Origin: JACJYC01 sp964558465 | GTDB lineage: Bacteria > Bacteroidota > Bacteroidia > Chitinophagales > Saprospiraceae | Direction: 5' to 3' | Assembly (NCBI GenBank): GCA_964558465.1 | Contig: CAZLEF010000014.1 | Coordinates: forward strand, 39,262 to 103,261 | DNA length: 64,000 bases | In this document: positions 51,138 to 58,827 of the stretch, one piece after another | Layout: each line of letters opens with the position of its first letter | Position numbering within the stretch: position 1 is the stretch's first letter | Translations under genes and position numbers: made by a program | The notes under the pieces: generated by a model | Databases searched by the model: none | Told to the model about the DNA's origin: nothing | What the model saw: the letters and a program-made list of their open reading frames with translations, nothing else

Positions 51138-51240
51138 CCCCTGACAGCTTGCGTTATAGATGGGTTTTAGTTAGATATTGCCTTTCTGCTGTAAGCCTGC
51201 CACAAAGCCCCGCCAGGGGCAAAATACCTGCAGCCCCGTT

Positions 51241-51786
51241 TTAATTTTTGGGGGTAGCATGATAAACGGCCAGGAATGCCATCATGAGCCGGACGCCGAA
51301 GGGGTGGGAGTCGTCCAGTTCATCTTCGATGAGCCATTCACGGGGGTCGCCTTCGAAGCGGGTATAAACAGAAAATTGCTCTTCGTTGTTCCCGCGCAGT
51401 TCCCATTCTTCGAGGATATTGCTGAAGCGGCTTTTAAAAGTGAGTTGTTTTCCGCGCCAGGAGATGCGCCATTCCCGGAAGTCATTGGGCCAGACGGTGC
51501 GGGCGGCAATGGTTTCGTTGCCGGTCCAAAGCTCCCAGGCGTTGGGGTCGTTGGGCCATTTTTGGCGAATATGCCCGCTGAGGTCGCCGATCCGGAACTC
51601 CCATTCCGTCCAGTTGTCAGAATTCGTCCAGCGCTGCCGGAGCTCGCCCTCTTCGTTTTCGTCCTCCGTATAAATGACCCATTCCCGGAAGGAGTCGCTC
51701 CAGGCGGTTGTCAGGCCGGTAACGATCTGCGACTGGCCGTCGGCGGCAAATATCAGGAAGGCAAAAAAGGCGAATAATCCCTTCAT
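51241..51786 (-). CDS. Secreted Trp-rich repeat protein
   Basis: 181 residues, signal peptide (MKGLFAFFAFLIFAADGQSQ). The mature part is about six tandem copies of a 22-26-residue unit with a W-x-(N/S)-D-x-(F/x)-x-E-W core: AWSDSFREWVIYTED, RWTNSDNWTEWEFRIGD, KWPNDPNAWELWTGNE, VWPNDFREWRISWRGK, RFSNILEEWELRGNN, RFEGDPREWLIED. The regularity implies a small beta-repeat solenoid or propeller-like domain. No family recognised and no sorting domain. Function unknown. Confidence 0.75.
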   Translation of the reverse strand: MKGLFAFFAFLIFAADGQSQIVTGLTTAWSDSFREWVIYTEDENEEGELRQRWTNSDNWTEWEFRIGDLSGHIRQKWPNDPNAWELWTGNETIAARTVWPNDFREWRISWRGKQLTFKSRFSNILEEWELRGNNEEQFSVYTRFEGDPREWLIEDELDDSHPFGVRLMMAFLAVYHATPKN

Positions 51787-51828
51787 GGGTTGGATTTTTT
51801 GATAAAACGGATGGAAAACGGATTCATT

Positions 51829-51888
51829 GTTTCATGGTTGCAGTGCTGCGCGTAAACCATGAAACACTGCAATCCTGAAACCAAGGGT
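51829..51888. repeat. Hairpin GTTTCATGGTTGCAGTG / CACTGCAATCCTGAAAC
   Basis: Imperfect 17-bp inverted repeat with a loop that itself contains AACCATGAAAC. It lies between the secreted repeat protein gene and the DUF3127 gene. Confidence 0.7.
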
Positions 51889-51971
51889 TAGGCCAATAAA
51901 AAAGCGCTCCCGTCCATTCGGATCAGGAACGCTGCGGGGGGTGATGCCAGATAAATCTGGAAAACTTATCT

Positions 51972-52352
51972 TTAAAACGGCAGGTCGTCGCTAAAGTCCA
52001 TGTTCGCAGGTTCATCTGCAGCAGTGGGGAATGAACCCCCGCCGGCAGGGTTTGCGCCACCGGCAGCCGGGGCTTCGGCGGTAACTTTTTCGATCCGCCA
52101 GGCATTCAGGTTGGTAAAATATTTACCATTCCATTCCCTGCCGCGCAGATCAAAATGGACTTTAATGGATTCGCCTTCCGAGCAAGGATCGATCAAAGTG
52201 CAACGGTCCTGAACCAATTGGAATTTAACCATCTGCGGAAAATTTCCGCCATCGACTTCCAAAACAAACTCCCTCGCCTGGAAGGAGCCGGTTTTATTTT
52301 CGGTGTCAAATTTCTTGAGGAGCTTTCCGGTTATTTCAAATGATGATGACAT
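51972..52352 (-). CDS. DUF3127 single-stranded-DNA-binding-like protein
   Basis: 126 residues from MSSSFEITGKLLKKFDTENKTG; an earlier in-frame ATG at 52406 gives no family sequence. A single OB-fold-type DUF3127 domain (about 1-95), KFDTENKTGSFQAREFVLEVDG...FHVDLRGREWNGKYFTNLNAWRIEKV, followed by a flexible Gly/Pro/Ala-rich linker and the acidic tail MDFSDDLPF. This tail looks like the C-terminal D-D-x-P-F of bacterial SSB that binds repair partners, so a ssDNA-binding role in repair or recombination is inferred. Confidence 0.85.
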   Translation of the reverse strand: MSSSFEITGKLLKKFDTENKTGSFQAREFVLEVDGGNFPQMVKFQLVQDRCTLIDPCSEGESIKVHFDLRGREWNGKYFTNLNAWRIEKVTAEAPAAGGANPAGGGSFPTAADEPANMDFSDDLPF

Positions 52353-52475
52353 GAATATAGGCCTTTTTGCAACAACCAAAGGTACAAAAAGGCCGGAGGA
52401 AACCAATCATTCGGTGTCTTTTTTTTAATTGTTTTACGAACCGGTCGGTAAAAAATACCAGCGGCTTGCCGGGCT

Positions 52476-52856
52476 TTATAAATTTGGCGGCGTATTGCCC
52501 GTCAGTTTGTAAATATCTGTGGGCGTGGCGCAGATCACGGCCCTGGCGCCCCGCATGGCAATCGGCGCTTTGATCATTTCAGGATTATAGCGCAGTACCT
52601 TGATCCAGCTTTCCTCGTCAAATTCCCGGCCGCGGATATGCTGTTGGTAATAAGGATGGGCTTTATTGAGCAGTTCTTTCGGGTGAACGCCAAGGGCAAG
52701 TATGATCTGCTGCCAGCTCGTACCGTTGGAGGGCGCCTGGCTGAACGTATAGGTTCTGATATGTGGTACAACGCTTTGAGCATAGGCAATGGTGCGGCGG
52801 TCGGAGGAGGATTCCGGGTTGTAGTAGATCAGGATCTCCCGTTCATGCGTCTTCAT
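52476..52856 (-). CDS. ArsC/Spx-fold thioredoxin-like protein without the Cys
   Basis: 126 residues. Fold markers of the arsenate-reductase-like (ArsC/Spx/YffB) family: EILIYYNPESSSDRRTIAYAQS at the start, where ArsC has NPxC; here the Cys position is Ser and no Cys follows in that loop. Later TSWQQIILALGVHPKELLNKAHPYYQQ and DEESWIKVLRYNPEMIKAPIAMRGARAVICATP keep the ArsC helix-and-strand pattern with an R-G-A-R segment. Catalytic reduction is therefore not expected; a regulatory or binding role is possible. Monocistronic. Confidence 0.75.
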   Translation of the reverse strand: MKTHEREILIYYNPESSSDRRTIAYAQSVVPHIRTYTFSQAPSNGTSWQQIILALGVHPKELLNKAHPYYQQHIRGREFDEESWIKVLRYNPEMIKAPIAMRGARAVICATPTDIYKLTGNTPPNL

Positions 52857-52961
52857 GGCCCTGGATTTTAATTGGATGAATGAATATTAGCGCATACTAA
52901 TTTACTGCAAAATATTAAAATATCCAAATTTTTTATCGACTATTTTTTGAAACTCCAAACT

Positions 52962-53591
52962 TCAATAGCCCTGGACGTAAACGACGAATTTTTCTTCAAA
53001 ATAAGATTCTGTAAAAAAATCGAGAATGGGGAAGGTTTCGACATAAGCGCCTTTGGGCAGGAGCTTGACCTCTGACTGGATATTGCCCCCTTTCAAGGCG
53101 ATCAATCCATTGGGCAGGGCGTGGCGCTGTTGCTTTTTGAGCAGGCGGGAGGTCCACAGGAATAATTTATCCAGGCCGGTAACGCCCCGTGTAACTACGA
53201 AGTCGAATTTTTCTTTTACCTCTTCTGCCCGCAGGTGGTGGGCCGTTACGTTGGAAAGCGCCAATGCGGCGGCGATTTCTGTCACAACGGTAATTTTTTT
53301 ACCGGTCCCGTCTATGAGGGTGAACCGGGTGTCGGGAAAACAAATGGCCAGCGGGATGCCGGGGATGCCGCCGCCTGTACCCAGATCCAGGATATGGGCG
53401 CCGGGCTGAAAGCTGATAACTTTTGCAATGGCAAGCGAATGCAGAATATGGTGCAGATAGAGGTGTTCGATGTCCTTTCTGGAGATCACATTGATGCGTT
53501 CGTTCCAGGTTGCGTAAAGCGGCCCCAGCGCGCCCAGTTTCTGTTGTTGTTCCGGGGTGAGGTGGGGAAAATATTTGAGGATGGTTTCCAT
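52962..53591 (-). CDS. rsmG: 16S rRNA (guanine527-N7)-methyltransferase
   Basis: 209 residues from METILKYFPHLTPEQQQKL; the longer frame runs through a TTGTTTGGGG repeat tract. RsmG motifs: ATWNERINVISRKDIEHLYLHHILHSLAI, LDLGTGGGIPGIPLAICFPD (the SAM-binding loop) and ...KFDFVVTRGVTGLDKLF. It methylates G527 in the 530 loop; loss gives low-level streptomycin resistance. Complete protein. A repeat tract lies just upstream of its start. Confidence 0.94.
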   Translation of the reverse strand: METILKYFPHLTPEQQQKLGALGPLYATWNERINVISRKDIEHLYLHHILHSLAIAKVISFQPGAHILDLGTGGGIPGIPLAICFPDTRFTLIDGTGKKITVVTEIAAALALSNVTAHHLRAEEVKEKFDFVVTRGVTGLDKLFLWTSRLLKKQQRHALPNGLIALKGGNIQSEVKLLPKGAYVETFPILDFFTESYFEEKFVVYVQGY

Positions 53592-53636
53592 GGTTGGTTT
53601 TTGTCGTGTTTTTTTATATCGGGGCAGGTTATTATT

Positions 53637-53712
53637 GTTTGGGGTTGTTTGGGGTTGTTTGGAGTTGTTTGGGGTTGTTTGGAGTTGTTTGTTTAGAGGA
53701 AAACCACCCCAA
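53637..53712. repeat. TTGTTTGGGG tandem unit with inverse AACCACCCC arm
   Basis: About five TTGTTTGGGG / TTGTTTGGAG decamers (53636-53690) face AACCACCCCAAACCACCCC (53702-53720); the arms are complementary. It lies between the rsmG start and the pseudouridine synthase gene. Confidence 0.7.
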
Positions 53713-53774
53713 ACCACCCCTCCAAAGGAGTCCTATGGACAAACCATCAGAATACACGCCCGTTCCTAAACCAT

Positions 53775-54485
53775 TCAGGCTTCCGTTGTTTCATCATTGG
53801 GAGGGCGGTTGATCGAAAAGGCATTCCATACGGGGTCGTTTGGGACAGGGGCTTCGAGGGTCACACGTTCGAGGGAAACAGGGTGGTCGAATTCGAGTTT
53901 CCAGGCATGCAAATGGATGGACCGGTCGCGGTTGGCGCGCGGGAAGCCATATTTGGTGTCGCCTTTGATCGGACAACCCAGCGCCGAAAGCTGGGCGCGG
54001 ATCTGATGGTGCCTGCCGGTGATCAGGCGGACTTCCAGGAGGTGGTACCGGTCAATGCTTCCTTTATAGAGATAGTGCAATTCCGCTTTTTGGCCTGCTC
54101 CCGTTTCGGATGCATTGGCAGATGCCAGGTTTTTCCTGCTTTCCTTTTGAATAAAGTGGACCAGGGTGTCCTCGTCTTTTTCCGGCCGGTTCTGAACGAC
54201 AGCCAGATAAGTTTTGGCGACCTTCCGCTCCCTGAACTGCTCATTAAGGGCAACCAGCGCCGTGCGGGTTTTGGCAAAGAGCACAACCCCGCTGGCAGGC
54301 CTGTCGAGGCGATGGATCACAAAAAGCTTGGAATGGCAATAGATTTCCGCCAGGTCGAGCAAGCATTTATCCTCCGTTTTATCGGGCTGAACGGCAAGCC
54401 CCGGCGGTTTGCTGAACGCAATCAGTTGATTATTTTTGTATAAGACAAGGTCTCCAATGCGCAGGTCCGGATGATTTTCACTCAT
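53775..54485 (-). CDS. RluA-family rRNA/tRNA pseudouridine synthase
   Basis: 236 residues from MSENHPDLRIGDLVLYKNNQ; an in-frame TTG at 54494 is less likely. Catalytic motif HRLDRPASGVVLFAKT (HRLDxxTSGxxL type with catalytic Asp), plus LITGRHHQIRAQLSALGCPIKGDTKYG, the C-terminal RluA signature. N-terminal S4-like part is absent, as in the short RluA/RluC-like forms; targets cannot be named. It starts 5 bp after the stop of the small membrane protein and thus may be coupled to it. Confidence 0.9.
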   Translation of the reverse strand: MSENHPDLRIGDLVLYKNNQLIAFSKPPGLAVQPDKTEDKCLLDLAEIYCHSKLFVIHRLDRPASGVVLFAKTRTALVALNEQFRERKVAKTYLAVVQNRPEKDEDTLVHFIQKESRKNLASANASETGAGQKAELHYLYKGSIDRYHLLEVRLITGRHHQIRAQLSALGCPIKGDTKYGFPRANRDRSIHLHAWKLEFDHPVSLERVTLEAPVPNDPVWNAFSINRPPNDETTEA

Positions 54486-54490
54486 ATCAT

Positions 54491-54655
54491 TCAATCAACT
54501 TCCTCGTAATCAACATAATCTTCATCTTCCTTTCGACGGGAAGCGGACTTGTCCTGAAGGGGTGGTTGTTCGTCGCCCCTTTTCAGCCTTGGAATGGCCA
54601 TGACATAGCGATAGATCAAATATATGATTCCTATCGTGAGTGCCCATTTGATCAT
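54491..54655 (-). CDS. Small DUF4834-like membrane protein
   Basis: 54 residues from MIKWALTIGIIYLIYRYVMAIP, one transmembrane helix, then a charged acidic tail with KEDEDYVDYEEVD. The size, helix and tail fit the DUF4834 group of small Bacteroidota proteins; not a strong match. It ends 5 bp upstream of the RluA-type start. The longer frame back to 54739 has no support. Confidence 0.55.
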   Translation of the reverse strand: MIKWALTIGIIYLIYRYVMAIPRLKRGDEQPPLQDKSASRRKEDEDYVDYEEVD

Positions 54656-54723
54656 TATTCCCTGGATTTTGCACAAAGGTAAGTAAAACCAAATAAAATT
54701 TGGAAAAAAATTTACGCCCCTGA

Positions 54724-54755
54724 TTTTGCATTTTGTCACAAGCTTGTTACCTTTG
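54724..54755 (+). promoter_or_regulatory. Strong consensus promoter of the small RNA unit
   Basis: TTTTG at 54724-54728, a 19-nt spacer from TTG to TACCTTTG at 54748-54755: an excellent match to the Bacteroidota consensus, directed at the 54761-54860 unit. Confidence 0.7.
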
Positions 54756-54760
54756 ACTTA

Positions 54761-54860
54761 ACATTGGGTTAACCGATGTGAACAGCCGAAATTGGATTAG
54801 TATGAAAAAAAGGCCTTTGAGGCCGGAAGCGTTGCCGGATACCCGAGCAACGCTTTTTTT
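54761..54860 (+). ncRNA. Candidate small RNA, promoter-to-terminator unit
   Basis: A consensus promoter ends at 54755, placing transcription start near 54761. The expected RNA begins with a hairpin (ACATTGG / CCGATGT, 54761-54779), contains GGCCT-TTG-AGGCC (54812-54824) and ends with an 8-bp stem AAGCGTTG / CAACGCTT followed by eight T (54827-54861), a good intrinsic terminator. A second promoter downstream (54862-54892) serves the esterase, so this unit is independent of that gene. The only ORF (ATG 54802, 34 codons) runs into the terminator stem and is not credible. No Rfam family recognised. Confidence 0.55.
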
Positions 54861-54861
54861 A
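54827..54861 (+). terminator. Intrinsic terminator of the small RNA unit
   Basis: AAGCGTTG / CAACGCTT stem with 13-nt loop and T8 tail. Confidence 0.8.
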
Positions 54862-54892
54862 TTTGACTGGAATTGCTTATTTTGTAAATTTG
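54862..54892 (+). promoter_or_regulatory. Consensus promoter of the esterase gene
   Basis: TTTG at 54862-54865, 19-nt spacer, TAAATTTG at 54885-54892; transcription would start about 12 nt before the ATG at 54910. Confidence 0.65.
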
Positions 54893-54909
54893 CCGGCGGG
54901 TTTTAAACT

Positions 54910-56040
54910 ATGACGGAGACAAAAGCATTGCATAACCCAGGCAGGGAAGAAACCAAACAGTTGTCTATTACCTTGAACACTGCTGCGGATGATCAGCGGC
55001 CTGTTTATTTAGTTGGTAATTTTAACAACTGGCGGACGCAGGATGCTGCTTACCGCATGCAAAATAAAGGGAACGGTTCTTTTGAATTCCAATTTCCGGA
55101 CATCGGAAAGCTCCCCCCCGTACTGGAGTATAAATATACGCGGGGCGGGTGGGAAGCAGTCGAACTGGATGAGGCCGGGAACGAAAGAGACAACAGATTT
55201 TTGAGCGCCGTTGCAGGCGTATACAGCGATGAGGCGCCCCAATGGAAAAAAAGTGAAAGCGAATACATCCCCGGGTATCTTCCGATCATCCGGATCATTT
55301 CAGAGCGGTTTGAAATCCCTCAACTGATCAAAACCCGGCGTATTGCGGCTATTTTGCCCCATGACTATGAGGAAACGGACAAAAGGTATCCTGTACTTTA
55401 TCTTCAGGACGGGCAAAACCTGTTTGATGAATATGCCCCCTTCGGAAACTGGGCTGTGGATAAAAGTATGGCCAAGCTGACGGAAAAAGGTAAGGGCGAT
55501 CTGATCATCATCGCAATTGATCATGCAGATGAAGCCCGGATCTCCGAATTTACGCCCAGTTACCGGACCCGTTTGGGAAAAGGGGATGGTAAAAAATACG
55601 TCCGTTTTTTGGCCGACACTTTGAAACCTTTTATTGACAAACATTTCCGGACTCTTCCCGGCCGGCTGCACACCGGCATCGGAGGGAGTTCAATGGGCGG
55701 CCTGATCAGTATTTATGCGGGGCTCCTTTACCCGGAAGTTTATAGCAAATTATTGGTTTTTTCTCCGTCGCTCTGGGTTACGCCGAATATTCCGCAAGCC
55801 GCCATGCCGGAGGAGTTTTACAAAACGAAAGTTTATCTCTACGGCGGAGAAAAAGAAAGTGCCAGCATGGGCCCTAACCTTCAGCGGTTTATCAACTCAA
55901 TGGAAGAACTGGGCGCCAAAGGAAAATTTGATTTTCGTTTATCCCTTGATCCAAAGGGATTCCACAATGAGGCGCGTTGGGGCCAGGAATTCCCGAAAGC
56001 TGTGGAATGGTTGTTTTTTGACCAGGGTGAAAATAATTAG
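54910..56040 (+). CDS. Putative esterase with N-terminal early-set (CBM48-like) domain
   Basis: 376 residues, no signal peptide. Residues 15-110 form an Ig-like early-set domain (YLVGNFNNWRTQDAAYRM, EYKYTRGGWEAVELDEAGNERDNR), the type that recognises glycogen. Residues 125-376 are an alpha/beta hydrolase of the esterase D / putative esterase family: YPVLYLQDGQNLFDEYA, ...GDLIIIAIDHADEARISEF and the nucleophile elbow GIGGSSMGGLIS (G-x-S-x-G). Ends with GFHNEARWGQEFPKA containing a His. It probably cleaves an ester in cytoplasmic glycan or storage-polymer metabolism; substrate unknown. Its own promoter (TTTG-N19-TAAATTTG) lies directly upstream. Confidence 0.88.
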   Translation: MTETKALHNPGREETKQLSITLNTAADDQRPVYLVGNFNNWRTQDAAYRMQNKGNGSFEFQFPDIGKLPPVLEYKYTRGGWEAVELDEAGNERDNRFLSAVAGVYSDEAPQWKKSESEYIPGYLPIIRIISERFEIPQLIKTRRIAAILPHDYEETDKRYPVLYLQDGQNLFDEYAPFGNWAVDKSMAKLTEKGKGDLIIIAIDHADEARISEFTPSYRTRLGKGDGKKYVRFLADTLKPFIDKHFRTLPGRLHTGIGGSSMGGLISIYAGLLYPEVYSKLLVFSPSLWVTPNIPQAAMPEEFYKTKVYLYGGEKESASMGPNLQRFINSMEELGAKGKFDFRLSLDPKGFHNEARWGQEFPKAVEWLFFDQGENN

Positions 56041-56110
56041 ACACGCTTGATCTCCCGGTTGAGACCCTGAAATTCAAGCATTATATTTCACCCCAAAATC
56101 GCCTAAAAAC

Positions 56111-57592
56111 ATGAAACTATCCATTACGGATACACAAGATCGTAATTCAAACACCATCCTGATCCCCCTTGAGCAATCCGACGGCCTGTCGGAATCCCTT
56201 GGGCATTTTGCCCGCCAATGGGAAATTTCCCTCATCAACCTGACAAAAGAATTTAAAGGCGAATCAGGTGAAACTTTCAGCCACCGGAAAGGCGATCAAC
56301 GCTTTTTCCTGCTGGGTTTGGGCAAAAATCCCGGCTATGCCGAAATTAACCGGGCTTTCCGGAGTTTTGCACATAAATACAAAAACAAACTCGACCCCCA
56401 ACTGACCGTCGACCTGTCGTCCTTTCGCGCCACAGAACCCGCTTTGGCGGCGGAGGCCGTTTCCAATGGCCTGATACTGGGGGCGTACCAGCTCGGCATT
56501 TATAAATCAGAAAAACCGGAACTACATCCCTTTTGTAGCGAAACAGCCGAATTGAACCTCCTGGTGCAGGAAAAATCGCGGGCTGACGCAGAAGGCGGCG
56601 CCATGCGCGGAAAGGTCATTGCCGAGACGCAAATGAAAATGTTTGACCTCGTGAACGCCCCCAGCAATAAAAAACTGCCGACCGACCTTGCTGAATGGGC
56701 CCTGGATTCCGGGAAGACATACGGTTACCGCGTAGAAGCCTGGGACAAGTACCAGATAGAAGAGGCCGGGCTCCTCGCTTTGCTCGCGGTAAATCAGGGC
56801 AGCGCGCTCCCGCCGTCTTTTATCGTCATGGAATATGTCCCTGAAAATTTACAGCCAAAGGCCAAAATAGCCCTGGTTGGTAAAGGCGTTACCTTCGATA
56901 CGGGCGGACTGTCGATCAAACCCGCCGCCAACCTGCATCTGATGAAAAGCGATATGGGCGGCGCCGCGGCTGTTTTTGGCGCCATGGAGACAGCGGCCCG
57001 CCTCCAATTGCCTGTTCACCTGATCGGGATTGTGCCGGCAACGGAAAACAGCGTCGACGCCCACGCCGTAAAACCAAGCGACGTCATCGGGTCTTACAGC
57101 GGTAAAACGATTGAAGTGATCGACACGGACGCAGAAGGAAGGCTGATCCTCGCAGATGGCCTGAATTACGCTGTACGGCATTTCCAACCCGATGTTCTCA
57201 TCGACCTCGCTACCCTGACCGGAAGCGCCGTCCGCACTTTTGGGTACCACGCAGCCGGTTTGTTTTCCAATAACGACCGGCTTGCAGACCAACTGACCAG
57301 AGCCGGCGACAAGGTGGGCGAGCGGATCTGGCGGCTGCCGATCTGGGATGTATATAAAGAGGACATCAAATCGGATATCGCCGATTTGCGCAACTACAGC
57401 GGACGACCTACCGCAGGCGCGATCGGAGCCGCGAAATTCCTGGAAGCTTTTATCGAAAACCACCCGGCCTGGGCGCACCTCGATATTGCGGGTGTAGCTT
57501 TTAACGATTCGGAATTCGCATCCCAAAAATGCGCAACCGCTTTCGGCGTACGGCTGCTGATCGAATACCTTGAAAACCTGACCGATAACTGA
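56111..57592 (+). CDS. pepA: Leucyl aminopeptidase, M17 family
   Basis: 493 residues. The C-terminal catalytic domain has all family motifs: VGKGVTFDTGGLSIKPAA (Lys and Asp metal ligands), KSDMGGAAAVFGAMETAARLQ, DTDAEGRLILADGLNYA (NTDAEGRL-type signature) and LIDLATLTGSAVR. Two-metal cytosolic aminopeptidase releasing N-terminal residues from peptides; PepA-type proteins can also bind DNA at recombination sites in some bacteria, though that is known mainly in E. coli. Complete, standard length. It lies between the esterase and the ATP-grasp gene, all co-directional. Confidence 0.94.
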   Translation: MKLSITDTQDRNSNTILIPLEQSDGLSESLGHFARQWEISLINLTKEFKGESGETFSHRKGDQRFFLLGLGKNPGYAEINRAFRSFAHKYKNKLDPQLTVDLSSFRATEPALAAEAVSNGLILGAYQLGIYKSEKPELHPFCSETAELNLLVQEKSRADAEGGAMRGKVIAETQMKMFDLVNAPSNKKLPTDLAEWALDSGKTYGYRVEAWDKYQIEEAGLLALLAVNQGSALPPSFIVMEYVPENLQPKAKIALVGKGVTFDTGGLSIKPAANLHLMKSDMGGAAAVFGAMETAARLQLPVHLIGIVPATENSVDAHAVKPSDVIGSYSGKTIEVIDTDAEGRLILADGLNYAVRHFQPDVLIDLATLTGSAVRTFGYHAAGLFSNNDRLADQLTRAGDKVGERIWRLPIWDVYKEDIKSDIADLRNYSGRPTAGAIGAAKFLEAFIENHPAWAHLDIAGVAFNDSEFASQKCATAFGVRLLIEYLENLTDN

Positions 57593-57619
57593 TCATTTTG
57601 CAATAATACTGACCGACCT

Positions 57620-58825
57620 ATGCTGTCTTTCCTCTGCATCTCCACCTTTTTTAAAGGCGAAGCCTTTCTCACAGCCTGTAAAGCCGCGGGCAATACCGTT
57701 TACCTCATCACCAAAAAATCACTGGAACACGAACCCTGGCCCTGGGCCTCGATCGATGAGGTGTTCTATGTTGAAAAGGACGACAATACGCCTGAAAACA
57801 TGCACAATATCGCCAAGGGTGTGGCCTGGCTGATGCAAAAAAAACAGATCGACCGGATCGTGTCCCTGGATGATTTCGACGTGGAAAAAGCAGCGTACCT
57901 GCGGGAAGAATTCAGGTTGCCGGGTATGGGCCAGACCACGGCCAGGTATTTTCGCGACAAACTCGCCATGCGGGTAAAAGCAGCCGAAGCGGGCATACCC
58001 GTACCGGCATTCAGCCCGCTGTTCAACGACGAGGCCATCAACCGGTTTGCTGAAACAGCCCCTCCGCCCTGGCTGGTGAAACCAAGGGCGGAAGCCTCCG
58101 CAACAGGCATCAAAAAGGTGCATTCGCGCGATGAACTCTGGGAGGTGCTCCACAAACTGGGCGATGAACGTTACCGCTATCTGGTGGAACAGTTCAAACC
58201 CGGCGATGTGTTTCACGCCGATGCACTAACGGTAGAAGGCAAAGTGGTCTTCTGCAGGGTATCCCAATACGTGAATACGCCGTTTGAAGTGGCTCATGGC
58301 GGAGGCATTTTCCGGACGGCTACCGTGGAATTCGGCAGCAAGGAGGACAAGGCCTTGCAAAAACTCAACGAACAGGTGATGAAGGGTTTTGGCATGCAGT
58401 TCAGCGCATCCCATACCGAATTTATCCGCTGCAACGACGACGGTAAATACTATTTTCTGGAAACTTCCTCCCGCGTCGGCGGCGCCCATATCGCCGAAAT
58501 GATCGAAAGGTCTTCCGGGATCAATCTATGGGCGGAATGGGCCAGGATCGAAAGCGCCATGGCCCAGGGAATTCGCTATGAACTCCCGCCCGTGAAAAAG
58601 GAACACACAGGCATCATCATTTCGCTCGCCCGTTTTGAAGAACCCGACACGACCTCCTTTACCGACCCGGAGATCGTCTGGCGAATGAAGAAAAAACATC
58701 ATGTCGGGTTCATTGTGCGCGCAGAACACCGCGAACGGGTCCTGGAATTACTGGACGGGTACGCAGGGCGGATATTCCATGAATATCATGCCAGCGCTCC
58801 GGCTAAGGATAAGCCTACTCATTGA
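57620..58825 (+). CDS. ATP-grasp domain protein
   Basis: 401 residues. ATP-grasp fold: N-terminal pre-ATP-grasp part (1-105), then the triad around PPWLVKPRAEASATGIKKVH (Lys-containing ATP loop), RYLVEQFKPGDVFHADALTVEGKV and CNDDGKYYFLETSSRVGGAHIAEMIE (the E-x-N-x-R-like metal-binding end). Such carboxylate-amine ligases join a carboxyl group to an amino group with ATP (biotin carboxylase or carnosine-synthase-like); substrates unknown. Starts 28 bp after pepA and could be co-transcribed with it. Its end is followed by element 3. Confidence 0.88.
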   Translation: MLSFLCISTFFKGEAFLTACKAAGNTVYLITKKSLEHEPWPWASIDEVFYVEKDDNTPENMHNIAKGVAWLMQKKQIDRIVSLDDFDVEKAAYLREEFRLPGMGQTTARYFRDKLAMRVKAAEAGIPVPAFSPLFNDEAINRFAETAPPPWLVKPRAEASATGIKKVHSRDELWEVLHKLGDERYRYLVEQFKPGDVFHADALTVEGKVVFCRVSQYVNTPFEVAHGGGIFRTATVEFGSKEDKALQKLNEQVMKGFGMQFSASHTEFIRCNDDGKYYFLETSSRVGGAHIAEMIERSSGINLWAEWARIESAMAQGIRYELPPVKKEHTGIIISLARFEEPDTTSFTDPEIVWRMKKKHHVGFIVRAEHRERVLELLDGYAGRIFHEYHASAPAKDKPTH

Positions 58826-58827
58826 GA

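Larger units (their letters stand above)
50077..51240. other. 1.2-kb gene-free spacer packed with palindromic repeats
   Basis: After the transglycosylase the spacer holds a hairpin at 50091-50116 (TTACATGATT / AATCATGTAA, not followed by T), a GGGGCAAT...ATTGCCTC stem near 50140-50166, CCACGC-CGCA-GCGTGG at 50497-50512, a 12-bp-arm hairpin at 50720-50757 (CAGCGGTTAAGG / GCCTTACCGCTG), two CCACGCC-family units at 50848-50904 and the composite palindrome at 50980-51137. Three minus-strand ORFs of 80-110 codons overlap these palindromes and lack any family signature; I do not call genes here. Confidence 0.7.

Noticed and set aside
54802..54906. 34-codon ORF starting MKKRPLRPE in the small RNA unit
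   Set aside because: It reads through the terminator stem and its T-run; codon content is dictated by the hairpin.
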